A stretch of DNA of 64,000 nucleotides, from the NCBI GenBank assembly GCA_015832175.1, contig WJXW01000003.1, forward strand, positions 1,674,001 to 1,738,000, in the 5' to 3' direction. The stretch is from Paraphaeosphaeria minitans. Lineage: Eukaryota; Ascomycota; Dothideomycetes; Pleosporales; Didymosphaeriaceae. Both the position numbers and the translations under genes were made by a program. Below are positions 11,450 to 25,168 of this stretch, in pieces (the first letter of the stretch is position 1; every line of letters begins with the position of its first letter). The notes under the pieces were generated by a model. The model had not been told where the DNA came from. It saw only the letters and a program-made list of their open reading frames with translations, and ran no database searches.

Positions 11450-14057
11450 TAGGTTATTAGTGGAATTCTTTAATCTTTTATTAACAGTTTCTTAGGTAGT
11501 TCTTTAGTTCCTAAGTGTTTTTGCTGTGTGGGTAACCTTTCTACTTAATAAAGTATATATTAGTTTTCTAATTGTAATATAGAATCCTTTTAACTTTAAA
11601 TTCGTTTCCCTCCTTAGTCTAGTGATAGAAGGTTGTCTTAATTAGAGTATTAGGGTCTGCTAGTTCTAGTAATAATACGTAGAATACTAGGTGTATCTTT
11701 GCATCTAGCGGTAGTTCTAACTTATAGTTTACTAGTAATATTTGCTTAGAAATATAAAATAGTCTAACTTTAAGGTAATCTAGTTTCTTGTGTTTCTTCT
11801 TCTAAGTTTAAAGGTTCTTTATAAGTAGATATGCTTTATCCCCCTTCTTTAGCTAAGGTGCTATTTTTTGTTTTTAGTTTTAGTATAAAATTAATTGCTG
11901 CTAAGCCTTTTTAAGGTTTTCTTAAAGTTATTAGTATGTTTTCTTTATATTTTCTGCTATATCTATAGCTTTTTTTACTACAATTATTGTAGGAAATTAT
12001 TAATTAAAGAGATATAGGTGTCTTCTATAGTTTACATAGAATAGTGTATGTCCTAATGCTGCTAATACTTTGTTATTATAGGCTAACTATGCTATAAGTA
12101 GTAATAAAACCTAGTTATTCTTCTAACTATTATAGTAGATGCGTAGGTACGTTTTTATAGTTTAGTTTGTACGTTCTATCTATCTATCTATTTATAGATA
12201 GTAAGCTGTTAATAGCTTTTGTTTTGTTCTAAGTAGGGCTATAAGTGTTGTCTAATAATTTAATGTGAAGAGCTTGTCTCTATTGCTAATAATTATTTTT
12301 AGGATTCTGTAATATCTAATTAGTTAGTCTAGGATAAGAAAAGCGAGTTCCTTTACTGTTATTCTTTTAAGGTATAGAATAAGCTTAATATACTTAGTTA
12401 GTTAGTAGACTATTACTAGTATACTATTATATTTAATTCCTGTTATTAGATCCTTAGAGTTTAGAATTCCTATAATAAAATGTTGTGGTAAAAAGGGCTC
12501 GAACTATCACAGGATATTCAGGAGCAGAGTTGTAAAGAATACAAAGAGCTGATTGTAGGAAAGGATGCCGAAAGGGCAGACTATATACAAAAGAAACGAG
12601 CCTCTTGGCAAGAATCCCGTGATCTGAATCAGTGGATCCAGAAAGAATCACGGAAGTGAGTGTTTTACTTCAACATAAAATCTATAGTAATGTCTTCCTA
12701 TAGTACTGTTAGTATTCTAATTACTTATATCTCTCTATATTTAAGATGTGTGCTGTGTTTATTTCTCTAGTATTCTATATATTTATAGATATAAGTTGTT
12801 ACAGCTTCTTTAATTCCTTTAAAAGTGTAGTTTCTCTAAATAAGTTCTATTATTTTCGTAATGCCTAGGTGTCTGAATATAGGGTTATTATAGTATTATT
12901 AGATAATCTTAGTCTGTAGATATTCAAGAACTTCTTAGTTAATTACTAAAAGTTAATTTAGTTCTACTATTAGTTCTAGAGATCTATCTTTGGCTTTGCA
13001 AAGGATTATAGAGAAGGTTTTTGCTTTTTCTTTTACTAGATTACTTTGTTAGCTAAGAGTGTCTACTCTGCCATTTTCTTTTCTAGCTATATAGATAATT
13101 TTAAACTTATACTAACTAGTAGTCTATAACTATTTTTGTTATTATAGCGTAAGTTCTTTTATCGTTGTGAACCTTAGAAGGTTCTTATAATCTGTGTAGA
13201 TTTCTAGTGTTAAGTAACTAAGCGCATAAATTGTCTAGTGCTTTAAGGCTTTAATAATAGTGTAGAGGTTTTTATTATATATGTTATATTGTGTTTCGGC
13301 GTTATTAAATTTGTCTAAGTAATAGGCAATTAGGTGCTATTTACTGTTACGTTTTTATTTAGTGTAGGCGCCTAGCGTAAGATCGCTAGCGTCTATCTTA
13401 AATTATAGTAGTTTATCGCTTCTAAAATAAATAAGGATAGGTTCTATAATATATGCTGTTTTAAGGAGTTAAAATAATATTCTACACTTATCTATCTATT
13501 TAAAGGGTACATCCTTCTTTTTAAGATTTGTTAAAGGTATTATAACCTTTACGTAATTTTAGATAAATTATTAGTTAAATCTATAAAATCTTAAGAATTC
13601 TTAGATATTCTTGGCTATCTTTAGTATTAGCTAGTTCTTAATATATTTAATTTTACTTAGTACTATCTTAATTCCTTCCATAGTAATAATATATCCTAGG
13701 AATTTAAGTTATTTAACGTTAAACTTATATTTCTTAAGTTTAATATAAAGGCATACTTTGTCTAGTGCTTCTAGTACTGTCTATATATGCTTAGTGTAGT
13801 TAGATTCGTTTTTAGAAAAGACGAGGATATCGTCTATATACGTAATAATAAATATGTCTAGATGTTTGCGAAGTACGTTATTAATAAGTGCTATAAAAGC
13901 TAATAGTGCGTTTATAAGTCTAAAAGGTATAATTTTGTATTTAAATAGTCCGTAGCGTAATTAAAACACTATTTTCTATTCTTTACCTTTATTTATTTAT
14001 ATAAGGTGGTAACCATCTTTTAGATCTATTATTGTAAATATTTTAGCTTAAGATAGT
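11450..14057 (-). pseudogene. Gypsy Pol remnant of element D (RT, RNase H, integrase, chromodomain part)
   Basis: Minus-strand remnant. The reverse-transcriptase box reads YIDDILVF-like around 13820-13845, and the C-terminal chromodomain-like segment lies around 11480-11600 (counterpart of the intact-looking YLIKWKGY motif in E). Many TAA/TAG interruptions, no complete frame. The coding direction and order match element E. Interrupted by a solo LTR at 12481-12675 and continued beyond Copia C at 35262-36352. Confidence 0.8.
12481..12675 (-). repeat. Solo Copia LTR, lightly mutated, TSD TAAAA
   Basis: A single 195-bp LTR of the Copia family with perfect flanking TAAAA (12476-12480 and 12676-12680) and no internal sequence, so it is a solo LTR left by LTR-LTR recombination. 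It keeps more CpA and TpG than any other copy, for example ends TGTTGTGGTAAAA and TTTTACTTCAACA, and so is the best guide to the unmutated LTR. Confidence 0.92.
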
Positions 14058-14252
14058 TTTTGTGGTAGAAAGGGCTTGAACTATCACAGGATATTTAGGA
14101 GTAGAGTTGTAAAGAATACAAATAGCTGATCGTAGGAAAGGATGCCGAAAGGGCAGACTATATATAAAAGAAACGAGCCTCTTAGTAAGAAACCCGTGAT
14201 ATGAATTAGTGGATCTAGAAAGAATTACAGAAGTAAGTGTTTTACTTTAACA
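14058..14252 (-). repeat. 3' LTR of Copia copy C
   Basis: 195 bp; the left terminus reads TTTTGTGG where other copies have TGTTGTGG, so the terminal G is changed to T, which is not a RIP-type change. Preceded by ATAGT. Confidence 0.88.
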
Positions 14253-16029
14253 CACCCCCTAGGTAATTACTTAAAGCGGATTACCTATTTTAAAAAGTAA
14301 TCTTTAATTGTCTAAATTCTTCTTAAAGATTTTTAAAAAACTATCTAAAGGCTGTTTAAAAATTAAAAAACTATTAAGAATTGTTCTTCTAAATCTCCTT
14401 ATCTTAAGATCAGCGATTCTATCACCCCCTATTTGTTGTGATAGTAAAATAATCGCTGTTTATCTTTTAAATTACAAATCCTATTATAAATTGTGTCTAG
14501 AATCTCGTCTTCTAGTAGGTTAGGAGCTTATAAGCGTAGCATAAAGGCCTTAACTATAAACGCTTTTATTCTACTACTTTTTTCGCTTACTTCCTATTAA
14601 CTATAAAGTAATTTCCCCGCTTCTTACTAGCTAGTAAGTATAATAGGTAGGCGCGTTTTAATTAAGAAGAAGTAGTAGTAAAAGAAATAAGTAGTAAAAA
14701 AAGAGTGCATTTAGCGCTTAACAATTAGATAGGCGATAGAGTATATAAGCCCTTTACTAGCGCTTAATCTTCTTTTTTTAATTCTTTACTTTTAACACTT
14801 TAACTTTCTATCTAATTTAAGCCTACTAGTTTAAGCCTTTAAATTTTACTATTTTATAGTAGGTTCTCTTCTTCTAATTATTACCTTACGCTCTTTCTAT
14901 TGTTTAGAGCTTTACTAACTCTTTTAGATGTTTAATAATTTAGCTAAAGTATATATAGTAAAGGCTGTAAAAGCTGCTAAATAAAGCTTCTAATTCTCCC
15001 GCTAAGATCTTTCTACTTTTCCTACTCTACTAGCTCTTTTTACCCTAGCTTTAGACTTCTAGCGATTACTTAGTGCTCTTAGATAAGTAAGCTACTTAGG
15101 CTACTTAAAAGGAGCTCTAGTAGAAAAAAGTAATAGACGCTGCTATAATAACGCTTTAAGCTTAGGTAGGCGCTACTATATTTACTTTACCTATTCTTAT
15201 ACTACTATATATAGGATTATCTTTTTACTTTAGCTAATTTTACTAATTATTTCTGTAGCTAGCTATATATTTAGACTCTAGCTATAGATTTTATCTATTA
15301 TTAACTATTAGAAGGTGCTAATATAAGCTTTTATTCTAAGATTCTTTTTAGGTTTAGCTAATACTTTTTATAAGAGAGGCTAATTACTAAGCTACGTAAA
15401 AGAGTTAAAGTAGCTTTATAAGCTTCTCCTCCTACTAGTAGTTAGAAGAAGTAAGCTTAGTATATAGTTACTATTTTACTCCTTTCTTTATAGCTAATTC
15501 TTAGTAGAGGATAGAGTAATTACTCTCCTACTTTACCTATTAAAGAGTAGCGCAGTTACAGCTAATACACTAATTAAAATAGCTAGATAAGTAGCCTATT
15601 AGCTCTAAAGTAAAGTAGAGGCTAGGTAAGTGCTTCTTCTTCTACTAATTAAAAAAGGGGAGGCTAGGGTAAGGAATTACTTATTACTAATTAAAGGAGA
15701 AGAGGCTAGGGTGAGCTATTACCTACTACTAATTAAAAGAGAGGTAGAAGAGGTAGATAAGGTAAAGAATTACCTACTGCAAAGAGGAGGAGAGAAGGAA
15801 AATAGGGAGAATCTCCTACTACTAATTATAGGGGAGATTCTCGCACCCCTATAATTAAGTAGAGGAGGAAAAGGGTTTATAAGCTTATAGCTAAGCTTTT
15901 TAATCTCTTTTTCTTTTAATTTCTATTTTCTTTTTAATCTTTTCTTTCTTTTCTTTTTCTTTTCTTATTTCCTAGCTCTAAATTAATAATTCTAGGTAGT
16001 TAATAGATTAATTCTCTACTTACCTACTT

Positions 16030-19000
16030 TTATTCTGTAATTATTATACTTATATTTTATAGATTTTATAGCCTTTTAAATCTATTAAACTGCTAATAAG
16101 TAAGAGCCTTTATAAACCTATCTACTAGCATTTTACTAGTTAGAAGATATTCTACTTAAAATAATTCATTTGTATACTCTTACCGCAACTATATGTTCTA
16201 AATATCTATATAGCGTAGTTAAGTAGTAATTCTTTTGTTTTTTCTAATTACTAAATAAATAGTTTAAAAATTATTATAATAGACCTTCTATAAAAGTCCT
16301 AGATCTAGAGTAAGCTTAGTAAAGAATCTCTTAATTACTATAGCTTCTTTACTTATATATTCAAGCGCTAGAAGCTCTACTTCTATTATTAAAGTAGTAA
16401 TTATGTTCTATTAAGCTACTTTCTATAGGATAGCTCCTCTAAACAATAGGATAATATATTTATAGGAAGATTACTGTAATATTAGATTATTAGTGAAAGA
16501 GGTATCTCTATATATTAGTAGATTAGGTCTACTATAGCCACTAAAGACTATAGCCTACTATCTAGTTTAATAGAGGTAAAGGATTATATAGTTAATAGTA
16601 GCAAAGTGTCCTTTACTTAGATTTGTTAGAAAGTGTAATAGCTTTAACACTATAAAGGCTATATCTAGGCGTAGTATAATTACTATGTAAAGAGCTAATC
16701 CTACCTGTTCTTAAAAGAGCTTTATTTCTTAAGGCGTAGTTTCTTTTATGCTTAGAATAAGATCTCCTACTAATAGAGGTGTAGGAGGGAAGCACCTAGA
16801 GTTTAAAAGGTTAAACTTTTTTATAATCTTATTAATATAGGTATTATAGACTAGAGAAATTAATCTTACTTCTTTGTCCTTAATTACTTAAACACCTAGG
16901 AACCACTCTACTAATTCTTTTAATTTAATCTTATATTTGTTTATAATTTTTTTTTTAAAATCTAGGGCTTCTTTCTCTTTACTTTTGTAATAGAGAAGAA
17001 GAATGTTATTAATATAAAATAGAATAATAATGCTTTAATTACTATTAAAGAAAAGGTATAGCTCTTCTAGTAAAGCTAAGAGTCTATAAGATTAAAGTAA
17101 TCTTGTAAATTCCTTATACTAAAGAAGTGGTAAATCTCTTAAGCTATATAAAGCTTAATTTAATCTTACACACTGTCTTAGCTTTTTAAAACTATTAGGT
17201 AATTTATAAGTTACTAGATTAGCGGCTGTAATAAGAGTATTTAAAAACGCTCCTACTATATTAAATTGTAAGATTTCTAGATTAAATTCTGCTGCTAGAG
17301 CTATAGCTAATTAAAAAGATCTTACTGCTAGGATAGTAGTATAGGTAGAGTAGAGAGTATTCTTTTTCTAAAAATCTCCTTTTATAATAATTTAAGCTTT
17401 ACACTTTTTAAAGTATCTATTTTAATTAAACTTATAGGTAAAGACCTACTTTAAAGAGAGTAGTTACTCTAACACCTCTAATTGTTTAATTTCTATCTAG
17501 ATACCTTTATTTTATAAAGTTAAGATCTCCTTATAAGTAGTAAGGAGGAATAGCTTTCTATATAAATAATTATAAAAGTGTTTCTATAGGGTTAGCTCTA
17601 GTGTAAGCTTGTCTCTATAAGTCTAAGCTATATAAGACGCTCTAGGCGCCTTTTTAAGTATAAAAGCGAATACTATTATATTTAGTTTAATATATTCTTC
17701 TTACTTAGACTAGGCCTCTACTACTCCTAGTATAATCGTGTGCTCTAATATTATATTAAGATTACTTTAAAGATAATTAGTAATTAGTGTATAAGTACCT
17801 AGCTTCTACCTACCCCCTAGCTAATTATTCTAATTATTTTACTTCTTTAATCTTTATAATAGTAGATAGCGATTTATTAGTTAGTTAATTTTTAGTGCTT
17901 TACTATAATTTTACCTACTTATTCTACTTACTTCTAGATAGATCTATCTTTGCCTTTAGCGCGCTAGTAGGTTATCTACTTTGTCTAGCGTAATTAAGTT
18001 ATCTACGCTAGATTAATTAGTACCCTAATTAGTTTCTACTAATAAATAGGGTATTAAATCCTTAGATTCTAGCGGGCTAGCTCTTCTAGTAGTGTTCTAG
18101 TAGCTACTAGATATTTCTTAATTACTTAATAGATTACTCCTAAGATTACCTAGTTCTAGTATCTAATTAGGAGTTATAAGTCCTGTGCTTTGTTTCTTAC
18201 TTAAGCAAATTCTTAGCTGCTAGCTAGCTAAGCCTATAGCTTACTTAGTAGTAGGTACTTTATGTTCCTAATTATTTAGTTAGCCTACTTTGCTTTTAAT
18301 TACTTAAGGGTTACTTATAGGTCTAGTAGTAGTTCTTATATACTTATTTATTTTAGAAAGAATATTAAGCGTGTTTTTATACACTTTTTCTAGATTGTTT
18401 AGCTCTCCTTTTTAGAGGCTTTCTACTATTTTTAATACTTTTATCTTTAGAATAGATTATTCCTCTAATCCTTTATAGAATAAGAACTTATTAAACCTTA
18501 CATTTTGTGTAGTAATTACCTAATTAAGCTAGGGAATCTATATTTAGTAGATATTAGAAGCTTTGTAGCCTACTAAGTATCTAATATAGCCCCTAGGATT
18601 TACTTTAAATCCTTTTCTGTCTTGCCTAGCTGCACACTCCTAATCTAAAAGGTAAGCTTAGTAGCTATAGGTGTAGATAGCACTCTAGTTTAGATAAAGA
18701 TTAGCTGTTCTATATTATGTTTTTACTAGTTTAAAATAATAAAAATATTGTCTAAACTAAGCATCTAACGTTTTATTAGGTGATTAATAGCCTAATACTA
18801 GGCTAGGAATTATTCTTTAGAGCTAGTATGCAGCTTATATAATCTTAGGCTAGAGATTTAATAGTAAATTTACACTTATTTATATTTTAATTACTTTTAT
18901 TATAAGCTCTTAGCTTACTCTTTTTATAGCGCTATTAGGCTTATGCGTATAGGGTAGTAGTCTGCTAATTATTATCTCTTTCTAATTACCCTAAAATTTG

Positions 19001-19452
19001 TACTAGGATTTCTCTCTCTATAGAAGTGTTACTATATTATTATCCTACTAGATTTTTGTAATTTAAAGCTTGTATTTTATATTAATAAAAGCTAAGAAAT
19101 TCTGCCACACTCTTATTATCTTAGAAAGCGTCTTTATTCTAAGATTAAAAATATAAGGTTTTTTACTAAAATCTTCTTTAATTAGCAAAAAGTAGTTTTC
19201 TCTATTTTAAGCAGTAGGCATATTAAATAGATCCTAGGATAATACGTAAAATAGCCTAGGTAATTATTCTCTAAGTCTCCTAGAGATTACCTAGGTTATA
19301 TATGCAGTAGTATAGTGCTTATAATCCTTTTTTAATATTCTAGTAATCTTTATACCTTAGGCTGTAGTTACTAGAGCTTATAGGGCTCTACTTCTTATAT
19401 GCCCTACTTAAAGGTGCTAGAGGTCTTTAGAATCTAATCTCGTAATATTAAC
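16030..19452 (-). pseudogene. Copia Gag-Pol remnant of copy C, 3' portion
   Basis: Minus-strand RNase H, reverse transcriptase (YVDD region near 17000-17030) and integrase remnants, collinear with copies A and G. The frame is broken at 19452 by Gypsy E, resumes at 26045-26515, is broken again by copy G, and ends with gag at about 33756-34955. Stops are mainly TAA/TAG. Confidence 0.78.
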
Positions 19453-19863
19453 TATTACGTACCAGGTAACAACGTGGGACTCGGGCGCTTATAAAGGTGT
19501 GATAAAGCGACAACAGGGTTACAAACGTAACAAAGAGACGCTAAGTAACTTAGATTAGGTCACGTAATGTGCTTAGTTGCTTAGTAGCACTAAGTAGCAG
19601 AGCTAGTTACGTAAAGTGCTTAGTTACTTAGTAGCACTAAGCAGTAGAGTAGCCTTAGTATATAGGAACGTAAGGATAGGCTCTCTATACTTATGTTTAA
19701 TCTGTTTATTAATCTATTATTTAGATTCTAGCAGACTAAATTATTAACTCGTTACACTTCGTAAGATACTATTATATTAATAAGACCTTCTACCTCCTGT
19801 AAGTACTCCTACCTAAGAACTAACCTTAACCCTTTAGGACTAGCTACCCTCTTAGATTTAACA
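19453..19863 (+). repeat. 5' LTR of Gypsy E (411 bp)
   Basis: Starts TATTACGTACC, the terminal TG having become TA, and ends GATTTAACA. Pairs with 25629-26039, which starts TGTTACGTAC and ends GATTTAATA; each LTR has lost one terminal dinucleotide by a RIP-type change. Confidence 0.92.
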
Positions 19864-19949
19864 TCTTAAACACCCTTAATATAAGTACTTCACGAACTCC
19901 TACCTCTTCTATAGCTTTAGGTGCCGCTAAAATTACTCTTATAAAGGAT

Positions 19950-22900
19950 AGTAGTAAGGCGCATAAACCTAATTTCTACTTTAGCAAATAATCTTAAACT
20001 AACGTCTAGATTCTCTAGTTAGACCTCTACTTCTTTAACTTAGACAAACTTTTTAAAGATAAAAAGAAGGTTATCTTTGCAGCGATATATATATAAGGAG
20101 ATACAGGATTATAGATCTATCCCTACTTTAAAAAGTACCTAGGAATAGACCACGACAATAATAATAACAATTACGCAAATAAGCACGCTAATATAGTTAA
20201 TATTATTAAGGATTACAATAACTTTAAGAAATACCTTAAATAACTCTTTAGAATTACTAATAAGGACTCTATTACAAAAGTAAAGATTTAGACTATAACT
20301 TAGAAATAATTAGTAGCTAAGTATATAGCTAAGTTTTGCAGATACGCTATGCAACTTAACTAGGACAATAAATCTCTTTAGGATATATATAAATAAGGAC
20401 TTAAATAGAAACTACGTAAGGAACTCTTGCGTAGTAGTGCACAAATTACTAACCTTAAAAAACTATATAAAGAAACTATTAAGATTAATAGAGAATAGTT
20501 CTTACTGTAATAGGAGCTCTACTAAAACCCTAAGGCAATAAGCTTTAGACAACTAGTAAAAGTAGTTTATAAGAACCCTATTAGAATTGTCTAAAAGTAA
20601 TAGCTAAGGAACTACTAGAGATACAAACTAATAAAAAATGTCTAGTTTAACTATATAGGTAAAGGAAAAGGAGGAAGGATAGGCCCTAAGCAGCCTAATA
20701 AACGCGTCTCTAATAGAAGTTAACAACTAATAACTAAGACCTATAAATACTTTACATGTGGCAAACTAGGCTATATAGCTAGAAACTGTAGATTAAAGAA
20801 TAAAGTCTATTAAACTAAGCTAAATGTACTAACTATTAAGGACTAAAAACCTAATAAGGAATAAGAAGTTATTATAACGCTATTTAGTTACTAATACGTC
20901 GCGCTAGAGCAAAGTAAGTAATTAGATTTACCTAACTTATAATTATATAAAGATCTAGAAGACGACTCTAACGTATACCACAACGTAGAAGACGTAGAAG
21001 AGATACTAAGATCTCCTACTCCTCACCTATAAAGTAGGTAGGAAGAAGATAACCCTATATCACCTAAGTATAAACTAAATGTTTAGAACTATATAGAACC
21101 CTACTAGGCACTAAAAGGAATACAACCTTACAAAAATAAGAAGTTAGACTATGTACTAAAGTACTACCTAGACCACTAAAATCCTACACACTAATTCTGT
21201 ATATAGATGTATTGCGAAGAACTAACATGCGCATAATATAAGGTAGAAAAAAAGGAGAATAAGAAATAACCTAGAAGGAAACTGCGCTATAGATAGATAT
21301 AGACAGACTACCCTATCGCAGCTTGCGATAAACACCTCTAGGATAAATAATAAGTAAAATACTTTTCTTACCTTACGCTAAAGGGCAATAAATGCTATAA
21401 TATACTTATTAATAGAGACTATATGCAACTGTACTAGTACACATATCTAAACTAAAACTGTAAATACTACTATATAGCCAAACACTTAGACAGCTTTGTA
21501 AACTACCCTACGTAAGAAGTAATAATAGAGCTACTAATTTAACTAGTATATAGGAATAGTAAAGACTACAAGAGGAAAAATAGAAAAACATCCTTATAGG
21601 AAGAAGAAGAAGAAGACAATCTACATAAGCTACATACTTAAGAATAATAATAGAAGCGGATACTTAGAAACGTATACTAGGCACTAGAACTTAACTACAA
21701 CCTACATAAATAGATGTCTTTTTTAGGCCTAAACTTAGATAAGAAAACGCCTTTATTAAATTAAATGCTATAGTAAGCATAGTATTAGTTAAGCTACTAG
21801 TATAGCTTAAAGGAATATAGGCTTAAGCTCTTATAGACTTAGGAGTAGAAAGGAACTTTATATTTTATTAAACAGTAAGACAAGCAGAACTTATAATATT
21901 AGAGAAAAAAGTACTCTATATTATCTATGTCGCGAATAGATCCCTAATGCCTAAGACACTTTAAATATACTAGGAGGTTACTACCATAATAATAGTCTAA
22001 GGATATAGAGAGGAACTTACCTTAGATATCTTACTAGAATCTAAGTATAAGTTAGTTTTAGGATTACCTTAGTTAATAATACACAACCCGTAGATTAACT
22101 AGGGTATAAAGAAAATATTATTTAAACGCTATAATTATGTATTATAAGTAAAGCCTACGTATTAACTAAAAATAATAGTAGATAAGGGAGTTATTAATAA
22201 TATAATACCGCGACAGACAGTTAAAAAATAGAAACACACTTTAGTAGACGCTAGTAGGAACTACTAGGTTAAGAAGCGCGAGAAGGAGGATAATAGCACA
22301 CCCTTTACCTTACTAAGAGAGTACAGGAAATAGATATATATATTTACAGAAAAGGAAGGAAAAGCAAATCTACTAGAATATTAACCTTAGGATCTTATAA
22401 TAGACCTAGAAAAGGGGAAGACGCCACCCTTTAGACTACTATACAGTAAGATAGGAGAAGAACTCCTTAAAGAATATAATTTTATTAAGACAAACCTTAA
22501 AAAAGGATATATATAACTATTAAAGTTACTAGCAGTAAGCCCTTTTATGTTTATTAAGAAAAAAGATAGATTAGACAGACTATACGTTAACTACTAACAA
22601 CTTAACAACATAATAATAAAGAACTAATATCTACTACTAAATATTACAGAGTTACAAGATTAATTATCTTAAGCTAAGATATTTATAATAATAGATCTAA
22701 GAGACGGTTACCACCTTATACAAATTAAAAAGGGTAAAGAATAGAAAACAGCGTTTTAATCACGCTATAGACTATTTAAATACAAAGTTATACCTTTTAG
22801 ACTTATAAACGCACTAGCAGCTTTTATAGCACTTATTAATAATATACTCTATAAATATCTAGACATATTTATTATCGCGTATATAGACGATATCCTTGTC

Positions 22901-25080
22901 TTTTCTAAAAACAAATTAGACCACACTAAGTATGTATAGACAGTACTAGAAGTACTAAATAAAGCATACCTTCGCATTAAACTTAAGAAATACAAGTTTA
23001 ACGTTAAATAACTTAAATTCCTAAAATATATTATTACTATAGAAGGAATTAAGATAGCACTAAGTAAAGTTAAATATATTAAGAACTAGCTAATACTAAA
23101 GACAGCCAAGAACATCTAAGAATTCTTAGGATTCTATAGATTTAACTAATAATTCATCTAAGATTACATAAAGGTTATAATACCTTTAATAAATCTTATA
23201 AAGAAGGATGTACCTTTTAAATAGATAGATAAGTATAGAATGTTATTCTAACTCCTTAAGATAGTATGTATTATAGAACCTATCCTTATTTATTTTAGAA
23301 GTGATAAACTACTACGCTTTAAAACAGACGCTAGCGATCTTACGCTAGGCGCCTACGCTAAATAAGAACGTAATAGTAAATAGCACCTAATTACCTATTA
23401 CTTATGCAAATTTAATAACGCCAAAACATAATATAACGTATATAATAAAGAACTCTACGCTATTATTAAAGCTTTAAAGCACTAGAGGATTTACGCGCTT
23501 AGTTACTTAACGCTAGAAATCTACACAGATTATAAGAACCTTCTAAAGTTCACAATAACAGAAGAACTTACGCTATAATAACAAAGATAGTTATAAACTA
23601 CTAGGCAGTATAAGTTTAAAATTATCTATATAGCTAGAAAAGAAAATGGCAGAGTAGATGCTCTTAGCTAATAAAGTAATCTAGTAGGAGAAAAAGTAAA
23701 AACTTTCTCTACAATTCTTCGCAAAGCCAAAGATAGATCTCTAGAGCTAATAGTAGAACTAAATTAACTTTTAGTAATTAACTAAGAAGTTCTAGAACAT
23801 CTACAGACTAAGATTATCTAATAATACTATAATAACCCTATATACGGACACCTAGGTATTACAAAGATAATAGAACTTATCTAAAGAAATTACACCTTTA
23901 AAGGAATTAAGGAAGCTGTAACAACTTATATCTATAAATATATAGAATATTAAAGAAACAAATACAGCACATATCTTAAATATAGAAAGATGTAAGCAAT
24001 TAGAATACTAACAGCACTATAGAAAGATATTACTATAGATTTTATTATAGGAATTCTAAACTCTAAGGATTCAATAACAGGAATTAAATACGATAGTATA
24101 CTAGTAGTAGTCTGCTAACTAACTAAGTATATTAAGCTTATTCTATGTCTTAAGAGAATAATAGTAAAGGAACTCGCTTTTTTTATCCTAGACTAACTAA
24201 TTAGACACTACAGAATCCTAAAAATAATTATTAGTAATAGAGATAAGCTCTTTACGTTAAATTATTAGATAACGCTTATAGCCCTACTTAAAACAAAACA
24301 AAAGCTATTAACAGCTTACTATCTATAAATAGATAGATAGACAGAACGTACGAACTAAACTATAGAAACGTACCCACGCATCTACTGCAACAGTTAGAAA
24401 AATAACTAGGTTTTATTACTACCTATAGCACAGTTAGCCTATAATAATAAAGTATTAGCAGTATTAGGATATACACTATTCTATGTAAACTATAGAAGAC
24501 ACCCACATCTCTTTAATTAATAATTTCCTACAACAATTAAAGTAAAAGAAGCCATAGATATAGTAAAAAACATAAAGAAAATACACTAATAACTCTAAAA
24601 AAATCTTAAGAAAGCTTAGTAGCAATTAATTTTATACTAAAACTAAAAACAAAAAATAGCACCTTAGCTAAAGAAGGGGGATAAAGTATATCTACTTATA
24701 AAGAACCTTTAAACTTAGAAGAAGAAACACAAGAAACTAGATTATATTAAAGTTAGACTATTTTACATTTCTAAGCAAATATCACTAGTAAACTATAAGT
24801 TAGAACTACCGCTAGATGCAAAGATACACCTAGTATTCTATGTATTACTACTAGAACTAGTAGACCCTAATACACTAGTTGAAACCACCTTCTACTACTA
24901 GACTAAGGAAGAAAACGAATTTAAGGTTAAAAGAATTCTAGAATATAATTAGTATAATAACACGTACCTTATTAAGTGGAAAGGTTACCTACACAGTAAA
25001 AACACTTAGGAACTAAAGAGCTACTTAAGAAACTGTTAATAAAAGATTAAAGAATTCTATTAATAGACTTACTTAAGATA
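19950..25080 (+). pseudogene. Gypsy Gag-Pol remnant of element E
   Basis: Landmarks in order: a zinc knuckle at 20748-20789, read as YFTCGKLGYIARNC, where the first Cys and the His are changed to Tyr; reverse-transcriptase box YIDDILVF at 22880-22903; RNase H around 23330-23480; integrase around 23800-24400; and a C-terminal chromodomain near 24930-25030 with TYLIKWKGYLHSKNT. This order is that of chromodomain-bearing Gypsy elements, in which the chromodomain is thought to guide integration to marked chromatin. Numerous TAA/TAG stops; not functional. Start and end are approximate. Confidence 0.85.
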
Positions 25081-25168
25081 GTAACGCTAAGGAATTATCC
25101 TAGAACTCTAGAGGCAGGTTGTCTATTACAGACTATATAGACGTGCTAAGTTTAGCTAGACTAGTAGG

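Noticed and set aside
12170..12200. TCTA microsatellite that might mark a functional site
   Set aside because: Short run within D pol, also present in E on the opposite strand; part of degraded coding sequence.
12454..12651. 65-codon frame, also seen at 33580-33780
   Set aside because: Lies inside the 195-bp Copia LTR and runs into flanking sequence; recurrence is due to the LTR.
14308..14523. 71-codon basic frame conserved in Copia copies C and B (8318-8533), antisense to pol
   Set aside because: It recurs near the 3' LTR like the Gypsy antisense frames, but it starts with TTG after an in-frame stop, has no ATG and no domain, and copy G has a deletion through it. Probably shared non-coding sequence.
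15630..15854. 74-codon Leu/Glu-rich open frame
   Set aside because: It is the translation of the Copia minisatellite; repeat units explain the periodic peptide.
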